A stretch of 64,000 bases of DNA from Gautieria morchelliformis (GCA_015179125.1 WHVA01000034.1:124001-188000); one strand, 5' to 3'; shown: positions 22,088-33,850, counted from the first letter of the stretch. Program-made: numbers and translations. The notes: a model not told the origin generated them from the letters alone.

Positions 22088-22858
22088 TATGATTCAGAAC
22101 TATGAAGTCACAATTAGTGCCACAATGTATCGTGTCCATAAGCCGCCAGGCTCAAAATGCGAGATTTGCAAATTTGTGCTTACCAATTGTGCCCACCTGT
22201 ATAGCACCAGTATGGACCTGTGTTGTTGGCATGTCTGGCCCATGTCATCCAGCACCAGTTCAACTTCAACACCGGGGCAACCCCGCGTCAGCCCAGGAAC
22301 CAGCCACGGAGTGATCAAACCACTTGTGCTCGTCATCGTTGATGATGAGCTAGCCATACCTTTTGTATTTAATTATTTATGCGTAAATAAAATACCACAA
22401 ATTTGCTAAAAATAAGGACATTTACCCCTGCCAATTTTTACAGGATATGTCTTGTGGATTGGCAAATATGTGGAGCACGATGCCGCTTTGGTGGAAGTAT
22501 GGATTGGGAGTGGTGCCTTTCTGAAAGGAAGCGGTATCAGACTCATTACTACCCCCAATCCCTTTCAGACATCAATATGGCAAGCACTGACCGAGGACAG
22601 GAATAGAATAGGAAATTAGTATAAAAGCCCCACAAACATTCATGTATATTCAGCTTTAGTTTCTATCCCCCCGATATACATTGATCGCGACTGGTCTTCT
22701 TAAGTGCCTAAACTCCACTCTTAAGCCAGTCCTATCGACCACTTAAAGCTCCAAACAACACTTCGTTACATTTTTTGACCTACTCTCAATCAACTTTGAG
22801 CTCAACAGCCTGATCAACCGCTGAATACCCTATTTCTTGAAATTTTTTTTTTACAACT
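22088..22858. other. remnant of the DUF6533-2 upstream region, then a retroelement leader
   Basis: 22088-22124 continues the array unit (matches 43612-43642 and 7592-7628). From 22125 the sequence is unrelated. A TATAAAAG box at 22619-22626 and a C-rich downstream stretch precede the gag-like ATG at 22859, so this may be part of a Gypsy LTR/leader, but no partner LTR was found. Confidence 0.35.
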
Positions 22859-24193
22859 ATGCATAACTCAAAGAAAACCCACAGAATGGCCACATGCTCT
22901 GGTAAAGCATATTCAGAGTGTCCAGCTTCAGCTGAGACAAACACACTGAACCCCTATACCGAGTCACCTCAAGAACCCCGCCACAAGGAAACCTTGATGG
23001 ACCCAGGAGATGAAATCGAGATTGCCGCTTCCCCAGTAAGTGACGATGGACATTCTGACCTAGAAAGATCAGAGGGTGCAGCCCTTGATATTTCTCATTT
23101 GACAGATGCTTGCACCCCCCCCTCTAGATGTTGGGGCTGGAACCCCTGTTGACACCCTTATAGCTGAGGACCATCACAAGGTTATAACATGTCACCCCCA
23201 CCCAGTGGATGGAGCTGACTTGATAGACTGTCGCCCCTGCTCTGCAGATGGAGCAGACTTTACAGACTGTCACCCCCGCTCCACGGATGGAGCACACTTG
23301 ACAGACTGTCGCCCCTACTCCACGGATGGAGATGACACAACTGACTGTCGCCACTGCTCTGCGAATGACACTGATGCTGACGACGACGTTGTAAACACTG
23401 AGCCAAGTCAGGACATATTCTTGCCTGCTGAACGCACCATAGGTAAGGTAAAGCCTCCAAATGGCCATGCCATCGTAATGTCGGAAGCCCATTATTTCAA
23501 GGACTGGTCTTCTGATCACTGTCCCAGCCTACCAACTATGCCCCCCAACTGCATTAGCACACGATGTGCCCCCACACCGGAGACTCCTGAACGTGCTGGT
23601 GGTGAATCACCAGCATGGTCCAATTATGACGGGTTGGAAGACCCCTACGGCGAGATTCCTGCCTCATGGATGTCATGCCCGCCTGGTAAATCTAGGCGTG
23701 TATGCACGCCCTTGCCAACAATGTTGGATCAAGAAAATGACCCATATTTACAGTTAGTTCATGATTGGTATCCTAGACAATATGGACTCGAAGTCATTGC
23801 GTGAGATGATAAAGGATCGTGCATGTCGCATGTCTCAATATGCCAAAATGAATAACCCTGCTATGTCTGAATTGACTGCACCTTCAACGTCACAAACATC
23901 TAAGTCAATGCCTCGGGCGACCCCCAGTGTGTCCGCAGCGCAGAAAGAAAAGTGGAGGGTGCGTGATTTAAGCTTGTGGGATACAATGTCAACATTAGTT
24001 GTACAGACCATCAACTCCAAAACTGACGAGCTGCTCACTCAACAGCTCCATGTAGAGCTCAACGGCGCTGACCCCGATGACCCTGCTAAAGAAAATATGC
24101 ACTATAAGATGGCAAGTGTCCTCCTGGGGGTTTATCAGCTCAGACAGTTGAAACCAGGTAACAGGGAAACGGCAACAACCACTAACCCGATAT
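22859..24193 (+). pseudogene. gag-like N-terminal part of a degraded Gypsy element, interrupted by Copia
   Basis: Three overlapping frames (22859-23152, 23106-23804, 23761-24193) form one broken protein. 23205-23345 is a 45-bp tandem repeat encoding about four D-G-A-x-x-x-D-C-x-P units. The last part (VRDLSLWDTMSTLVVQ, MASVLLGVYQLRQL) is open up to the Copia insertion at 24194. After removing the Copia and one GATAT copy, the frame continues open at 28711 for about 27 more codons. It lies directly upstream of a recognisable Gypsy gag (28850-29800), so I read it as the N-terminal gag region. The N-terminal part itself matches nothing I know. Confidence 0.5.
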
Positions 24194-24417
24194 TGTGGAC
24201 CGAAGGAGTGAAATAATAAACTGTTATACTACGATATACTTGAGATCGTCTGCCTTTATATACAAAATACGATGTCCATTATATTACTAATATCTTCGAG
24301 CTGCTGTGCCGATGCAATGCCGGTGCACCAGCAACCCGGAGTCGAGAGCGTTCTCGAACTTCCGGCTAAGTGCATGCCGGATCTGCCTCGGCCGCATCAT
24401 CATCCTGATTACTAACA
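24194..24417 (-). repeat. 3' LTR of Copia 24194-28705
   Basis: 224 bp, pairs with 28482-28705. Confidence 0.93.
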
Positions 24418-25271
24418 CTCCCCCTCAGCGAGAAGTCCCTTCTGCAAAATCCTAATTTCCCTAGTAAATGTCTATGTTGGTGTAAATCCAGTCCTTTTGT
24501 AAATACGTCCACTACATTCTCCTTCATCGGTACATATGTAAGTGTTGCCTCGTGAGAGGCCACTTTCTCACGGATGAAATGATATGCGACGTTGATATGT
24601 TTGGTACACGCATGGTATGTTGCGTCATGCGATAGTGTAATAGCACCTAGATTGTCTGATTGAAGTGACGTGGGCGGGGTGTGATCTATTCCTAGCTCCT
24701 CGATGAAGCGCCTTAGCCAGATTAATTGCTTGGCACCTTCGGTGAGTGCCATGTATTCAGCCTTCGTAGTAGATAATGTGATCGTTTGCTGTTTCTTCGA
24801 GCTCCATGCGATGGCTCCCCCTCCTAGTATAGCTACATAGCCACTAATAGATAGTGCGTCATTTCTATTAGCATAGTCTGAATCAATGAATATTTCGAGG
24901 TCGAGACCATCGTCTCGTCGGAAGGTTATGCCATCATCACGCGACCCCTTGAGGTACCTAAGCGTGTGCTTGATCGCCGTCCAGTGCTCGGCTCCGTAAG
25001 TGGTAGTGAATTGGCTCAGATGTTGTACGGTAAAAGCCAAATCGGGTCATGTGCTGAGTGCTGCATACATTAGTGATCCAATTGCTTTAGCGTAGGGTAC
25101 TTCGGTAGTTGGACCCATTGAGTCCATGGGTGTTGTGAGTTTGATCATTTTGTGTAGAGGTGTAGATACGGAATGAGCCGTCGTCATGTTGAATCGATCG
25201 AGTATGATGTCGATGTAATGTCCTTGGGACATAGTCAGTGTTCCCTCATCCCTATTCCTCTCACCTCTCAA
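24366..25271 (-). pseudogene. pol: Copia RNase H region
   Basis: RNase H motifs in order: IDSDYANRNDALSISGY, TTKAEYMALTEGAKQ, LQSDNLGAITLSHD, HINVAYHFIREKV, VDVFTKGLD. The connection domain (25047-25271) ends at TGA 25047-25049, where family members have Arg (ST[R]PDLAFTVQHL); CGA-to-TGA fits. A further shift at about 25265 separates it from the RT frame. Confidence 0.85.
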
Positions 25272-26664
25272 CTCTAATTCCCAAGATTTTCTTCATTTCT
25301 CCTAAATCTGTTAAAGGGAATTTTCCATGAAGCTCCCCCTTGAGCTTAACCATCCTTCCTTTAGAGTCAGCAAATAGTCCGAAGTCGTCTACATATACTG
25401 ATATGACTTCGATTGCGTCCTTATCTTGTCTGATGTAGACGCATTCATCGGCTGTACTTTGATGAAAGCCGAGATTGAGTAGTGATTTGCGTAAGCGCTG
25501 ATGCCAAGCTCGTCCTGATTGCTTGAGTCCATAGAGCGCTCTGTGTATTCTTAGAACGCATCCAGACCCGTCATCAAAACCATTGGGCTGACGCATGTAG
25601 ATCTCCTCATCTATAGTTGAATTGAGATAGGCGCCTTTGATATCCATCATTTCGATTTCCCAATCGAGTGTGTTTACGATGGCTAATAAAACAGGTAGTG
25701 AATTGAACTTGACCATGGGTGAAGTTATTTCATAGTAATCCATCCCTGGTCTTTGTGTGGATCCTTGAGCCACAACCCTTGCTTTAGCTTTATCGAATTG
25801 TCCATCCGGTTGTGTTTTGACAGCGTATACCCATTGGCAACCGATAGCTACTCGTCCGGGTGGTAGTTCTGTTAATTCCCATGTTCCTAGCGTCTTATGT
25901 TGATCCATTTCAATTTCCATCGCTTTCTCCCAGATTGACGTGTCCTCACGTGATATTGCCGCTCTGTAATTCTCAGGTTCTGTAACGATTTCTTTTGTTA
26001 TGTAAACCTGCTCAGTGCCTCCTGAATCATTCAGCTTCCGGTAATCTGGTCTTTGAGTGATACGTGCGCTCCGTCGAATCTGTGGTGCTGGCGCTTGTTC
26101 AGGTGGATCAGGAACGGGCGCCGTCTGGGGTGATGACATCTGCGGGGTAGATGGGATCAGGTCCAGCACATGCTCGCGCGGTGAGTGCTCCCCCTTGAGT
26201 TGTGCCGTGTCGTCATTGTCGTTATCCAGGATAGGATAGAGTCTATTGTCGTTTTCGTCGAATGTAATATTTCTAGAGATTTGAATATGCTTTGAAACTT
26301 TATTGTAATACGTCCATGCTTTTGCATGTTCAGCTACACCGACAGATATGTGTTCTTCTGCCTTTGGGTCAAGTTTAGTTTGATGTTGATCCGGCACCAT
26401 AACCCAGCAGTTTGTCCCAAATTCCTCTAGACGTGCTATGTTCGGCGTCTTGCCGAATAGTGCCTGGAACGGCGTTGCATCATCTCCAAGCGCTCGCGTG
26501 GGCGATTGATTTTTGATATAGCATGCATAAGCCACGGCCTCGGGCCAGAGTATTTTTGGCAGGTTCTTGGCGAATATCATCGCCCGTGTGTGCTCGAGTA
26601 AGGTCCGGTTGAGTCGTTTGGCAATTCCATTCTGGGCTGGGGAGTATGGAGCTGTGGTCTCCAT
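25261..26664 (-). pseudogene. pol: Copia integrase C-terminus and reverse transcriptase
   Basis: This frame begins with the end of the integrase core (PYSPAQNGIAKRLNRTLLE, carrying a K where the catalytic E is expected in NGVAER-type motifs). It continues through a hinge rich in Pro/Asp to the Copia RT: WELTELPPGRVAIGCQWVYA, KARVVAQGSTQRPGMDYYE, MMDIKGAYLNSTIDEEIYM, HRALYGLKQSGRAWH, and the catalytic VYVDDFGLFA. RT active-site aspartates are present. Intact apart from the frameshifts at both ends. Confidence 0.85.
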
Positions 26665-27550
26665 GATAATGCCATATTTTGCACAAAACTCCTTGAAGTT
26701 TTTATTGACATATTCCCCCCATTATCCAAGCGAAACTTCTTCAGTTTCTGACCTGTTTGGGTCTCGAGGAATGCTTTGTACATCTTGAAGTGCTTGAGCG
26801 CTTCATCTTTGGCGCTCCCAAAATAAATGACCGTGTATCTGGATTTGATATCCGTGAAAGAATAAAAATACTTTTCACGTGACGGCCCCTCGGTCTGGGC
26901 AGGCCCCCATACATCGGATACTGTTAGGTCACCGACCCGATCGACAGTGTCCTCGGCTCTCTTGGGGAATGGCTCCACATGCCATTTGCCTTGTATGCAA
27001 GCCTTACACTGGCTTGGCTCTTTTGACTCATCGATCTCGAGTCCAGTAACTAGGTCATTAGATTTAAACATTTTAATAGAGTTTATGTTGACATGCCCGA
27101 GTACCCTGTGCCATTTGTCCCATGACCGTCCCTTTGCCGCTGTGGCAAAATCCCATGCCTTGGCTGATCGAGTGACCCATGCCTTCATACAGAATAGCCT
27201 CCCGCGCTTCTGTCCCTGTGCAAAAATAACGCTGGCGCGTGATTTGAATTCGATGCCAGTGCCTGTAAATGTGGCGTGTTGCCCTTATCAGTTAGACGCC
27301 CTACACTGATAAGGTTGTTCAGCGCATCCAGTGCATGCTTGACGTCACGTAGTTTGATCATGTTCGTCTTGGCGCCGACCTTGAATGCCATGTATATAGT
27401 GCCTTGGCCTTGTGTATGTAGTACTGCTCCAGGTGAAATTCCTTCGATTTCCGACGGCTCCTTGGCATAGCTAGCGAAATCATTTCGGCTTCGAGCTATG
27501 TGTGTTGTTGCCGCTGAATCGGCTAGCCAGTCAGATGCCGATATAGCACT
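26577..27550 (-). pseudogene. pol: Copia protease, GAG-pre-integrase and integrase core
   Basis: The protease region (about 27550-27190) has WLADSAATTHIA with Asp-Ser-Ala in place of the usual DSG. Pre-integrase: WDKWHRVLGHVN, CKACIQGKWH. Integrase: LTVSDVWGPA (first Asp) and KKFRLDNGG (second Asp). The frame is lost in the C-run at 26715-26720 (a one-base indel), after which the frame of 25261-26664 continues. Confidence 0.8.
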
Positions 27551-27555
27551 GTATG

Positions 27556-28392
27556 CTACATCCTTAGATACAAACGCGAAGTCCTTTCTTCCGCTTGTTT
27601 AACCATTTCCTTGTTTCCTGATTTGAACCACTTTGGTGCTTGGCCTTCCTTGCCGCCACCTTTCGCCCAACAGTCCTTCAAGTAATGACCCTTCTTGCCG
27701 CAATTTTGGCACTTTCCCTTTGTTGCTCCTGAGTCATCTTTCCTGGGCCTGTGACGTTGTTGCGCCTTAAGCGCCGTCTGTTGTGCTGATCCAGCTTTCC
27801 GTGCTCGATCCTCATCGAGGACTCGAGCTATTAATATATCAGCCATCGTTCCGGCTCCACTGGCGTTTACTGCCGTAATAAATGCCGACCAAGAATCTGG
27901 TAGTGATGTCAGCAACGTGTTTGAGAACTCGGTGTCACTGATGTAATGTCCCCGCGCATTCAGTTCTTGTTGAATGCCGTGGAGCTTGTGTACGTGCTCC
28001 TCCATGTTTGCGCTGTCCTCAGCAAGTGTCCAGAAGAAATCTCTTCAGAGATTTACGATCCCCACGGCTCCCTTAGATTCAAATATCGCTTGTAAACTAG
28101 TCCATACAGCAAATGCAGACATCGTCTGATTGATGTAAACTAGTTGTTCGTCGGCGACTCTGAGGCAAATCTCTTTTCTAGCCTTTTTGTCCTTCCTTCT
28201 CCAATCGTCAATTTCTTGCTGCTCGGTCGCAGTGACGTTGCCAGCATCTGCCGGTCTCAGTTCCGTCTCCCTGCCAATAGCCATGTCCCATAGATCTAAA
28301 TTGTCGAGTATCCACTCGAGCCGCCGGTGCCACGCTGCGTAATTATCCCCGTTCAATGGGTCAATCTTGTACGTGTTATTGCTACTTGCCAT
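27556..28392 (-). pseudogene. gag: Copia Gag with CCHC knuckle
   Basis: 28392-28045 (MASSNNTYKIDPLNGDNYAA, WILDNLDLWDM, VWTSLQAIFE) and 28005-27556 (VHKLHGIQQELNARG, TSLPDSWSAFI, CQNCGKKGHYLKDC) are the two halves of a Copia gag separated by a small deletion/frameshift near 28020-28045. Confidence 0.82.
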
Positions 28393-28481
28393 CGTCGATC
28401 GGTATTGAGTCGGTGGAGTATAGAGCGTAGTTGGAGTAAGCTAGATCTGTAGTAGTTTAGTTATGGCCAGGGCCCATAACC

Positions 28482-28705
28482 TGTGGAATGAAGGAGTGAA
28501 ATAATAAACTGTTATACTACAATCTACTTGAGATCATCTGCCTTTATATACAAAATATGATGTGCATTATATTACTAATATCTGCGAGCTGCTGTGCCGA
28601 TGCGATGCCGGTGCACCAGCAACATGGAGTCGAGAGCGTTCTCGAACTTCTGGCTAAGTGCGTGCCGGCTCTGCCTCGGCCGCATCATCGTCCCGATTAC
28701 TAACA
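28482..28705 (-). repeat. 5' LTR of Copia 24194-28705
   Basis: 224 bp. The PBS (minus strand GGTTATGGGCCCTGGCC) abuts it at 28465-28481. Confidence 0.93.
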
Positions 28706-28710
28706 GATAT

Positions 28711-29940
28711 TGACCTGTGCCATGGACCAGATCCTGGTCCAAAGCTACTTGGCAAATGTCTTCAATGGCAGAATGACCAACCACCCCACACACTGACAAT
28801 TTGAGACAGATGTGTCCTCAGCTAAATCCAGCAACTCATCTAGTGTATACGAAGCCAAAGTACTTTGAAAGAAAGCTTATTGTAAGAAATTAAAAGAGAG
28901 ACTGGAGGACACATCCCATGTCAAAATATCTGAGCCAGACCCCTATGACAGCTCTGCAGACTTTGACACTTTTGAACAATGGACATTTGAGGTAAATAAC
29001 TGGTTCAAAATGACAAGTTTTCCAACACATTTTCATGTATGACACATGAAGAAGTTTATGAAAGGAAAAGCTGCCAAGTACTACATGACATTTGTGGCCC
29101 CCCAACCTGATGCCTATACAGTAGAGTCCCTGGGTAAAGAACTATTTGACTTCTGTTTTCCAGCCCACTTTAGACAACAAATGCATCTCAAATTCTATGA
29201 AGCTCACCGAGGCAAGAAAATGGTACGAGAATACATTAGACACCTCTGATCCCTGGCAACTCGTCTGCCGGATATTATGGAATTTCACATTGTCCAGCAG
29301 CTATGGAATGGTGCCAACAGCTACCTCCACCTGAATGGACAAAGGTGGGATTGTCTGATGAATACACAGATCTCTCAACATTAGAAGAGACCACTGAATG
29401 ATTTGAACAGGCCGAGCACTTCCGTCAATATGAAGAAAGACGAAACACTTCCCTTCCAAAAATGGAACCTAGATGACCTTCGAGGAATAGCGATGCATAT
29501 CCACGTCTGGCATCCCCGACTGATGAGCTCAGGACACGGTCTTCTCCATCTCAATGCCGCAATTTCCATGATTTCAAGCCTAGAGATAGGACCACAAATG
29601 ATATCAGAGATAATACCCATGTAAAGAGAGGATCACACTCACCAACAGGCAAGACAAAGCTCACAGATGCTCAGAAGAATGATCTGTGAGCAAAAGGTCT
29701 ATGTTTCCTGTGCTCCCAGGCAGGCCACCTGTCTCGGGACTGCCCTAAACACACAACTGTCCCAAACAGCCACCTCGCACACCTGCCAGGCATACAAGCT
29801 GCAACAGTGGAACTATCAAACACCATCAAGGACCTGGATGGTTTAGCTTCTGAAAATATAATGCTTGAACTAAATATGATACTGTCCCATGAAAAGCCAT
29901 GGGACACACCAGATGCAGTGGATTTCCCACAGAGCTTCTG
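28711..29940 (+). pseudogene. gag: Gypsy Gag core and zinc knuckle
   Basis: Plus strand with frequent stops. Retrotransposon gag domain: ISEPDPYDSSADFDTFEQWT, EVNNWFKMTSF, MKKFMKGKAAKYYMTFVAP, ELFDFCFPAHFRQQM, REYIRHL. CCHC knuckle: LCFLCSQAGHLSRDCPK (about 29700-29755). In-frame TGA codons occur where Arg is expected: HV*HMKK (about 29040), HL*SLATRLP (about 29249), TTE*FEQAEH (about 29399), PR*PSRNS (about 29473), DL*AKGL (29687). It continues the gag begun at 22859 before the Copia insertion. Confidence 0.75.
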
Positions 29941-29946
29941 GGACAC

Positions 29947-30452
29947 TGTCAGGGGAACCCCAATCACACACTGCTTTATTGCGATATGCATTATTGCAGT
30001 GTGCATTTTCACAATGCACATTATCGCAGTGTGCATTTCCATGATGTGCATTATCACCAGCATTATCAGTGCATTTTCATAATGCACATTATCGCAGTGT
30101 GTTATTGGTGGTCCCTGAGCTTCTCCTAGCCTTTGGCATCCTTCTGTCTTGTGTTCCGTTTGTTTCCCTTCCTGTTCTGACCCCTCCCGACATCATTCCT
30201 TCCTTATCTGTCCAGCCCTGTTATTGCTGTTGTGATTGCTTATGTAACTCAGGCATTCGGTGATTGGGCTAGCATTCCTGAGCTTACTTATAGTCGTAGC
30301 TAGGTGGCGAAGGGGTTGCTTAGAGTTTTCTCTTTGGATCCCCCTTCGCCAGGTATGTCTGTGTCGTGTATATAGTTCTCTATCTTACCTTTGGATCCCC
30401 CTTCGCCAGTTCGCTGCTTGAGTGTAGAGCGTCTGCCTATGTTGCCCTTATA
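29947..30452 (+). repeat. solo LTR (Gypsy-type) inserted in the gag
   Basis: 506 bp, TGTCAGGGG...TTGCCCTTATA. It has the same architecture as the LTR at 57243, including a duplicated TTTGGATCCCCCTTCGCCAG. The target duplication is GACAC (29942-29946) against GACGC (30453-30457). Confidence 0.7.
29975..30106. repeat. hairpin-forming minisatellite inside the solo LTR
   Basis: Alternating TGCATTTTCA and CAATGCACATTATCGCAGTG units of about 30 bp, several of them self-complementary (TGCATT...AATGCA). Confidence 0.75.
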
Positions 30453-31379
30453 GACGCCATCAGCCACTCCCTATCAGAAGGCATAAGCACGGGTCACTGC
30501 CTACTACCTCCCAACTGCACCAGGATTGGTCATTACACAACAATTCCTATATCAGCAAATAGAGTGTTAATAAATGATAGGTTATTTAATATGCAATATG
30601 GGAAGAATAAGAGTATCTAGGGAGATTGCTGAATAGAAATATGATTCAGACTTCGAATTTAAATCGAATTGAGTATGCGTCTATCATTGAAGGAGATAGC
30701 TCGCGCAAGATGTATGTGCGATGAGACAGAAGTCAAGTAAGTAATGCCGCTCGATGATAAAACTTGTAAGTGTAACGGGTGAGTTCAATTGACTAATCAT
30801 CTAGAGTACACACGATGACTATTTAACTGTTGTGTGTAGTGATCTAGTACGAAAAGGATGCGACCGGCGCGAGTAGGTGTGTGGTGAGATCTGGACTAGG
30901 GGGTTTGTGGTACTGGATGCTGTGGTTTGTACATACCCTAGCTACCGAAAGAGAGAGAGATCATATGTAATGGGTGTTAGGGATGTGTGTTAGGATAGAA
31001 GGAATTGATCAGAAATGGGTGGCGCGATGGAAGGAAAAGATGGAAAGAAAACAGAAAAGGATGTGTGCATGGCAGGCTAGCTGTCCTGCCACTCCATGGA
31101 TCAGGCGGTCTTGGGCTTGGGGATGGGTCCACGGCTTGCTGCATCGACTGTTGATCCGCAGTTCTGTGCGGGGATGGGATCGTGTGGGGGCTGAAGGGGA
31201 TCAGGCGGCTGGTGCAGGTGTGTGTAGGCGGTGTGAGTTGGAATGTGATTGGAGGTGGCGTTGGTGAGTGGTGTTTTGTGTGTGAGGGTGGTGGATTTGT
31301 GACACAATACTCACTGGAAGTAACAACGCTCCTGGACAATGACTTTGACTGTATAGACTGGATAGAGTTTGAAAACGTC
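30453..31379. other. retroelement-derived, no clear gene
   Basis: A short gag-like stretch follows the LTR. 30860-31300 is G-rich on the plus strand; the long minus-strand frame over it (30977-31570) is a Ser/Pro/His-rich translation of that composition and I do not support it as a gene. Confidence 0.4.
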
Positions 31380-31975
31380 TGCAGAAGATGAGAGATCCCT
31401 CCTGCAATAGAGGGATTCTCAGACGAGATGTGGGTGGACAGCTGAAGAACACTACACACATTTACAAAATCAGGCTCGATCCACCTCACCTTAATAAACA
31501 ACAGCTGGTGACACAAAACATGGAGCACATAGCAAACAACAGACGAGCGCAAGAACTCGAAGAAGTCCAAACCATTACAAGCAGCAGTGCCAATTATGCC
31601 TTTTCATCAGATGAAGAAAACAACACAGAAAAAGAGGAAATGTGCCTAGAGAACATTTTGCAGGAAATCTTGCCACCTGAGGAGGAGGACATATATGGGA
31701 CATGCCTGGCCTTGTCTCGATAGAAGATGAATCAGATGATGAGGAAAGTCCCTCCCACATGATGATTCAGGCCGCCACTATGGACCAGTAACATCGAATA
31801 CCACTGCTGCCAAATTGCATGGAAAGACAGTAAAAGCACCACAGTGCTCTCAGGAAATGGAGCATAACGCCGGGAAGCCAAAGGATTTCAAACGACTGAT
31901 ACCCAAGGCAATAGTTATCATGGTTCAAAGAAATGGAAAGGATATACGAGCCTTACTTGACACTGGATCGCTAGA
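31380..31975 (+). pseudogene. Gypsy gag tail and aspartic protease (5' part)
   Basis: KRLIPKAIVIMVQRNGK followed by the aspartic-protease active site ALLDTGSL at about 31955-31975. The coding sequence is then cut by the foldback MITE at 31976. Upstream is acidic (SSDEENN, EEDIYG). Confidence 0.65.
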
Positions 31976-32324
31976 CACTGCAGGCATAGAAAGGTTTTCT
32001 GGTCTGAAAAACTGTTCAGAAAACTGTAAAGATATTCCAACTTTTTTTAGTGTTTTTGTTAGAATTTGTTGAGCAAGAAAATTGTAAAAAAATTAAAAGT
32101 TTTTTGCAATGTTTTTTATGTGATTCTTGTATTTTCACAAAGAAACATATAAAGACACATAAAAAACCCTGAAAAACTTTATTTTTTTATGATTTTCTTG
32201 CTCAACAAATTGTAGCAAAAATACAAAATTTTGTTTAAGTTTTTTTACACTGAAAATTTTTGGAATATCTTTACAGTTTTTTGAACAGTTTTTCAGACCA
32301 GAAAATTTTGCTATGCCTCCAGTG
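31976..32324. mobile_element. foldback MITE copy 1 (CACTG termini)
   Basis: 349 bp, almost entirely one long inverted repeat. Ends CACTGCAGGCATAG and, complemented, CACTGGAGGCATAG. 3-bp duplication AGA (31973-31975 and 32325-32327). Removing the element and one AGA joins the protease frame DTGSL to EDFIS, which confirms the boundaries. No coding capacity. Confidence 0.88.
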
Positions 32325-32454
32325 AGAAGACTTCATATCAACCACAGCAGTCAATCAGTTAAGATTCCCAATAGAACAACTAGCAACGCCTCTGCCTTGC
32401 CAACTGGGAGCCACAGGTTCTCGCATGATGATCAACTGCTCAACTGTAAATAAC
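32325..32454 (+). pseudogene. Gypsy protease (3' part)
   Basis: DFISTTAVNQLRFPIEQLA continues the protease cut at 31976. It stops at the LTR-like sequence beginning 32455. Confidence 0.65.
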
Positions 32455-32648
32455 CTATGTACATAGTTGCTTAGCTAATACCGGTGGGCCCCTTAGGGAC
32501 CCACTGTACAGTTCATGCATGGGAACTGACTGGTGGTTCCCAATCGCATCTTACCTTACACTGTCACTACGTAGCATCCAGAATACCACACATTGGTCAA
32601 GTTCTGTCTGCTCTTGTGACACAAGGCATTAAGATCTACATCTTTACA
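32455..32648 (+). repeat. solo LTR-like repeat (relative of 38675-39323)
   Basis: TGTAAATA...CATCTTTACA; no clear TSD. The region around 32617 (CTTGTGACACAAGG) is the uninterrupted version of the site hit by the MITE at 38878. Confidence 0.6.
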
Positions 32649-32934
32649 CCTTTTTGAACTATCCTGTGGTTGCTCACCATGCGACCAACCAATTGTGGAT
32701 TCAGAGCAAACCTGAAAAAGATCGCTGCGTCAATGACTAAACATCGTTGAGACCCTCCAGTAAACCCTCTACTGTCGGCTGCGAGCATGATGATTCCATG
32801 CAGTTGAAGATGGGCGTGAGCCACCAGCTCATGGACCACACCCCAGGCACAGCCTAGCAACACCACGGCTGACACAAACCTGGACCAAGAATCCAGGACG
32901 CCAGAAGACAGAGATCGTAGATCTCACCACACTC
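32649..32934. other. no recognised gene
   Basis: Frames on both strands are short and lack known motifs. Confidence 0.4.
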
Positions 32935-33850
32935 TGTTGTGATAAACGCAACTATACTATTTAAATCAGCTTTATATATACACAAAACCTAACAAAGAAC
33001 AAAAAGAGAATTTATTCAAGAATAAAAATGACACTCATGACATTATAGATACCAGTGCGCACAAGCGCCAGATGACAGATAGGCTTTGGAATAGAGACTT
33101 GTAGCTACCATACAAAGCTCCTGTCTATATGGTGTTAGGATAATAGTCAGTTGGATGTGTCATGGAGTACAATAGAAAAAAAAAAACTATGTTTCTCTTG
33201 TGCAACATATATGCTGCCCTTGGTGATGGAATCACCATCTCTGTGCCTCTTCTATGGGGCAGCTATCGAGCATATGTATTGAGAATGATGTTCTGTCATC
33301 ATTCCGTAACATCTGATGCTCCTGCACAGTCTATGGGTCTCTGCGGTGTGGTGCCCACACCTTGTTGGTGCCTGTGGCCTGGTGCCTGTTGACGTCATGG
33401 CTGATATCATTTGCCAACAGACGCACTCTCTCTGATCGGCCAAGCATGGCCGATGCCGATATTCAGTTGTGATCAACCGGTACCTGTATCTTATCTAACC
33501 AATAGATAAGATAGCTCTGTTTGTGAGCTACCACAAATGTACGAACAAATCATCCAGAAAATACTGTTTCACCCCCTGAAGTACCTATAGACTTGTTTGA
33601 TAGCTACAGAGCTTAGTTCTAGATATTTTTCCTTAAATCTTCGTTGAGAGCCTATTATCATTGACTACTCTAAAACTGTCTCAAAAGTGAAGCCTTTTGA
33701 GACACTTGTTCCCTTGATCACACCTATTCTTCCATCAACACGGTCACGTGATCAGCGTCCACCACCAACGGGCATACCTCGCTGAGCTTAGTCAGCACAG
33801 CATACACCCAGTGACAGGACAGATATAACAGTCCCAGCCGCTGAGCAACA
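32935..33850 (+). repeat. long direct repeat A (LTR-like, about 0.9 kb)
   Basis: TGTTGTGATA...CTGAGCAACA. Paired with 34019-35004 in the same orientation. Both copies contain CACCCCCTGAAGT and a TTTATATATA box. No TSD found. Confidence 0.55.

Larger units (their letters stand above)
24194..28705 (-). mobile_element. nearly complete Ty1/Copia LTR retrotransposon, 4.5 kb
   Basis: Two 224-bp LTRs (24194-24417 and 28482-28705), TGTGGA...CTAACA, with about 16 mismatches by eye (about 93% identity). Target duplication GATAT (24189-24193 and 28706-28710). The PBS next to the right LTR reads GGTTATGGGCCC on the minus strand. A purine-rich tract (CTGAGGGGGAG on minus) lies next to the left LTR. Internal order on the minus strand: gag, protease, integrase, RT, RNase H, all in Copia order. 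Several frameshifts and one CGA-to-TGA change make it defective. LTR divergence implies an older insertion than the 3593-5025 element. Confidence 0.93.

Noticed and set aside
23205-23345. Possible CRISPR-like array
   Set aside because: The 45-bp repeats are adjacent, in phase with codons and have no unique spacers.
23124-23519. 131-codon minus-strand frame
   Set aside because: Antisense of the 45-bp tandem repeat in the gag-like gene.
30977-31570. 197-codon minus-strand frame
   Set aside because: Ser/Pro/His-rich translation caused by a G-rich plus strand inside retroelement debris; no domain, no conservation seen.
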